Origin: Bacillota bacterium
GTDB taxonomy: Bacteria > Bacillota > Clostridia > Lachnospirales > Lachnospiraceae
Assembly: GCA_023411555.1 (NCBI GenBank)
Contig: JAEYOQ010000009.1
Coordinates: forward strand, 1-44,466
Direction of reading: 5' to 3'
Length of the DNA stretch: 44,466 nucleotides
Numbering within the stretch: the first letter of the stretch is position 1; each line of letters starts with the position of its first letter. The notes beneath the pieces were generated by a model that worked only from the letters and a program-made list of their open reading frames with translations, was not told the DNA's origin and ran no database searches. Both the position numbers and the translations under genes were made by a program. This document shows, piece by piece, positions 42,742 to 44,466 of the stretch.

Positions 42742-43449
42742 ATGAGACGTTATATGTTAATACCTATCATACTACTAATGACAACATTAACAGGATGTGT
42801 ACATAAATACGAATATACGGACCAGCAATCTGATGCAGCTGCAGAGTATATAGCCGGAGTTGTGTTGAAGAACGATAAGAGCTATGAGGCTGAATTGGTT
42901 TCATTCGAAAAGATTATCGAGAAACAAGAGGCAGAGGTTGGAGCAGTAATCCCGGAACCAGAAGACACTCAGAATCTTCCTTCAGATCAGGAAAATATTG
43001 CAGCTCCCGCTGTCACAAAGTCACCAGTAAAGGATTTTACTTTGACAGAGGTAATCAATGAAAAGGGATTTGAGATCGAATATAGCGATTTTATTGTTAC
43101 GGAAAGCTATCCAGAGGATGCAACGGAAGCTTACTTTTTAATTACAGCAAGACCGGATAATAAGCTGGTTGTATTGTCCTTTAAGCTAAAGAATACTCAG
43201 GATAAGAATAACCGTTTAAATCTGACAAAGTCGAATATAGTATATCAGTTAGATGTAAATGATGGAACAATATATGAACCACCTTTTGTTCTATTGGAAA
43301 ACAATCTGAAGCTAATCGATTTGAAACTGAAGGCAGGAGAAGAAAAGTCTGTAGTACTTATATTTGAGGTTAAGAAAGCTACTGATTTAGCATATGCCAA
43401 TTTGGTGATTACTAGGGACAACCGGTCCGAAACGATTAAGGTTAAGTGA
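42742..43449 (+). CDS. lipoprotein, DUF4352-like immunoglobulin domain
   Basis: A 235-residue exported protein. The lipobox is LTGC with the lipidated cysteine at residue 19 after a hydrophobic signal. A disordered Glu/Pro linker (~60-95) is followed by a beta-sandwich domain (~105-235; GFEIEYSDFIVTE, LVVLSFKLKNTQDKNN, LKLKAGEEKSVVLIFEV) that resembles DUF4352/telomeric-type sandwich domains. The ATG follows ACAGGGGGAAAAATCA. It could be a partner or target of the two-component system upstream, though separated by a terminator. Confidence 0.75.
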   Translation: MRRYMLIPIILLMTTLTGCVHKYEYTDQQSDAAAEYIAGVVLKNDKSYEAELVSFEKIIEKQEAEVGAVIPEPEDTQNLPSDQENIAAPAVTKSPVKDFTLTEVINEKGFEIEYSDFIVTESYPEDATEAYFLITARPDNKLVVLSFKLKNTQDKNNRLNLTKSNIVYQLDVNDGTIYEPPFVLLENNLKLIDLKLKAGEEKSVVLIFEVKKATDLAYANLVITRDNRSETIKVK

Positions 43450-43629
43450 TTGTGAAAGTTTATGATGTAATACACAAGATGGATATTGATGCTTCTGTTT
43501 ATATGGAGTAAGAAATCAGACTTCATCCACAAAGTTTTGATGAGTAATTGTCTGAATAGCTGATTTAGCTTATAGGTGATATATAAAATATTATTTAATT
43601 TTATGCTATGCAATTATAAGGAGGTTATA

Positions 43630-44010
43630 ATGGGTTACGTTGAGAGAAAGCGTATCAAGTTTTTTGGTTTACCATTTACATTTACTAAGTATAGTATTAA
43701 TGAAGAAAAACTCACAATTACATCCGGCTTCCTTAATATTACGGAAGATGATGCACTAATGTATAAGATACAGGATGTTAGATTAACTAGAAGTTTATCT
43801 GAGAGAATATTTAAGCTCGGGACGATAACCTGCTATACGGGAGATACCACTCATCCTGAGCTTATTCTACAGCATATAAGACATTCCAGTGAGATTAAGG
43901 ATTTTATCATGAGGTTCTCTGAAGAGGCAAGAAGAAAGAGAAGAGCGTTACATACATTTAACATTGGTGCAGATGACTTAGATGATGATGAGCTGGATGA
44001 AATTAACTGA
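43630..44010 (+). CDS. small PH domain-like (bPH2) protein
   Basis: The start at 43630 is chosen for AAGGAGGTTATA. The 126-residue product has a beta-rich core (FTFTKYSINEEKLTITSGFLNITEDDALMYKIQDVRLTRSLSERIFKLGTITCYTGD) that matches bacterial PH-like domains of the YdbS/YdbT group, followed by a helix and an acidic tail (DDLDDDELDEIN). No membrane helix is present, unlike YdbT. Function unknown. The rRNA promoter begins twenty bases downstream of its stop. Confidence 0.75.
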   Translation: MGYVERKRIKFFGLPFTFTKYSINEEKLTITSGFLNITEDDALMYKIQDVRLTRSLSERIFKLGTITCYTGDTTHPELILQHIRHSSEIKDFIMRFSEEARRKRRALHTFNIGADDLDDDELDEIN

Positions 44011-44030
44011 AAAAAAGTTGATATTCCGTC

Positions 44031-44059
44031 TTGACATTTTTCGATTTGGATTGTAAAAT
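44031..44059 (+). promoter_or_regulatory. rRNA operon promoter P1
   Basis: Perfect TTGACA (44031-44036), 17-base spacer, TAAAAT (44054-44059). Confidence 0.85.
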
Positions 44060-44122
44060 AAAAATCCACCGTTGATGAACGGCCACTAAGAAAGAAAAAA
44101 CGAAATAAAATAAAAAAAGTGG

Positions 44123-44151
44123 TTGACATAATACGATGGATGTGATAAACT
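44123..44151 (+). promoter_or_regulatory. rRNA operon promoter P2
   Basis: Perfect TTGACA (44123-44128), 17-base spacer, TAAACT (44146-44151). It lies 92 bases behind P1, the tandem layout usual for rrn operons. Confidence 0.85.
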
Positions 44152-44423
44152 AAAAAAGTTGGCAGCGACAACAGTGAAAGCTGAGAAACATAAAGCTGAC
44201 AAGCAATATGAACCTTGATAATTGAACAGTGAAACAACCCTGAAAATTCTAAAACATTGAGACTTCACATGGGTCTCAAAAATAGATTTTCATTAATGAA
44301 TTGACATTGTCAATTCGTTACGAACCGTATCTGGAAACGGATACAACCACAAAAACAGTAAAGACAAACGTAAGCACAACTTATTAGTTGAAAGCCAAGT
44401 TTATCTTATGCTGGATCAAAAAC
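44152..44423 (+). other. rRNA leader
   Basis: The 5' leader of the precursor: TTGATAATTGAACAGTG (44216-44232 region) is like the rrn spacer/leader motif in Firmicutes, and a hairpin TTGAGAC/GTCTCAA lies at 44257-44279. A second, GTATC/GGATAC, lies near 44327-44344. Pairing with sequences beyond the window's end would form the processing stem. Confidence 0.6.

Positions 44424-44466
<43 letters not shown>

Overview
The window looks like a chromosomal segment of a low-G+C, Gram-positive anaerobe, most likely a spore-forming Lachnospiraceae (Clostridium cluster XIVa) relative. The grounds are strong AGGAGG ribosome-binding sites, many GTG/TTG starts, intrinsic hairpin terminators, a DUF4317 protein, a rubrerythrin, split short-chain ChrA genes, and the 5' end of a 16S rRNA gene in the last ~43 bases. 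This placement is inferred from family content; no search was run.

Layout. 1-3.3 kb: a sugar-type MFS transporter and a GH2 glycosidase. 3.4-4.4 kb: a decayed rtcB (RNA ligase) pseudogene. 4.4-4.9 kb, minus strand: a small lysine-rich protein behind what looks like a complete attenuator (promoter, 32-aa leader peptide, U7 terminator). 5.0-7.8 kb: isochorismatase-family hydrolase, Nudix hydrolase, second MFS carrier. 8.0-12.4 kb: sbcD-sbcC. 12.4-15.4 kb: a dispersed structured repeat, a MerR-type promoter with 19-bp spacer, two aldo/keto reductases and a MerR regulator, together a plausible aldehyde-response unit.

15.4-19.5 kb is an AT-rich island with a three-gene cassette: an sce7726-family PD-(D/E)XK-like protein, an sce7725-family protein, and a HEPN/RES-type protein broken by a frameshift. 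It looks like an accessory defence or toxin locus and is the best candidate for an under-described system. It is followed by a terminator and a second copy of the dispersed repeat. 19.5-22.8 kb: a DbpA-like DEAD-box helicase among five very small hydrophilic proteins. 23.2-24.7 kb: DUF4317 and an MGMT-like protein, convergent. 24.9-26.0 kb: the split chromate transporter. 26.5-28.6 kb: a secreted lysine-rich CAP protein and a VanY-like carboxypeptidase. 28.8-33.3 kb: rubrerythrin-like protein, TspO-like membrane protein, Fpg/Nei-like protein, DUF2935 and YitT.

33.5-36.2 kb: an RsgA GTPase and a GNAT protein behind a long leader with a 10-aa leader peptide and two tandem intrinsic terminators, a second probable ribosome-sensing attenuator. 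36.6-44.0 kb: a secreted acidic protein, a GNAT protein, a Gfo/Idh/MocA oxidoreductase, a coiled-coil membrane protein, an OmpR-family two-component pair, a lipoprotein and a small PH-like protein. 44.03-44.47 kb: tandem consensus promoters, the rRNA leader and the 16S rRNA start. Most of the window is ordinary housekeeping and stress genes. The points of interest are the 16-19 kb cassette, the two attenuators, the structured repeats and the MerR operator.
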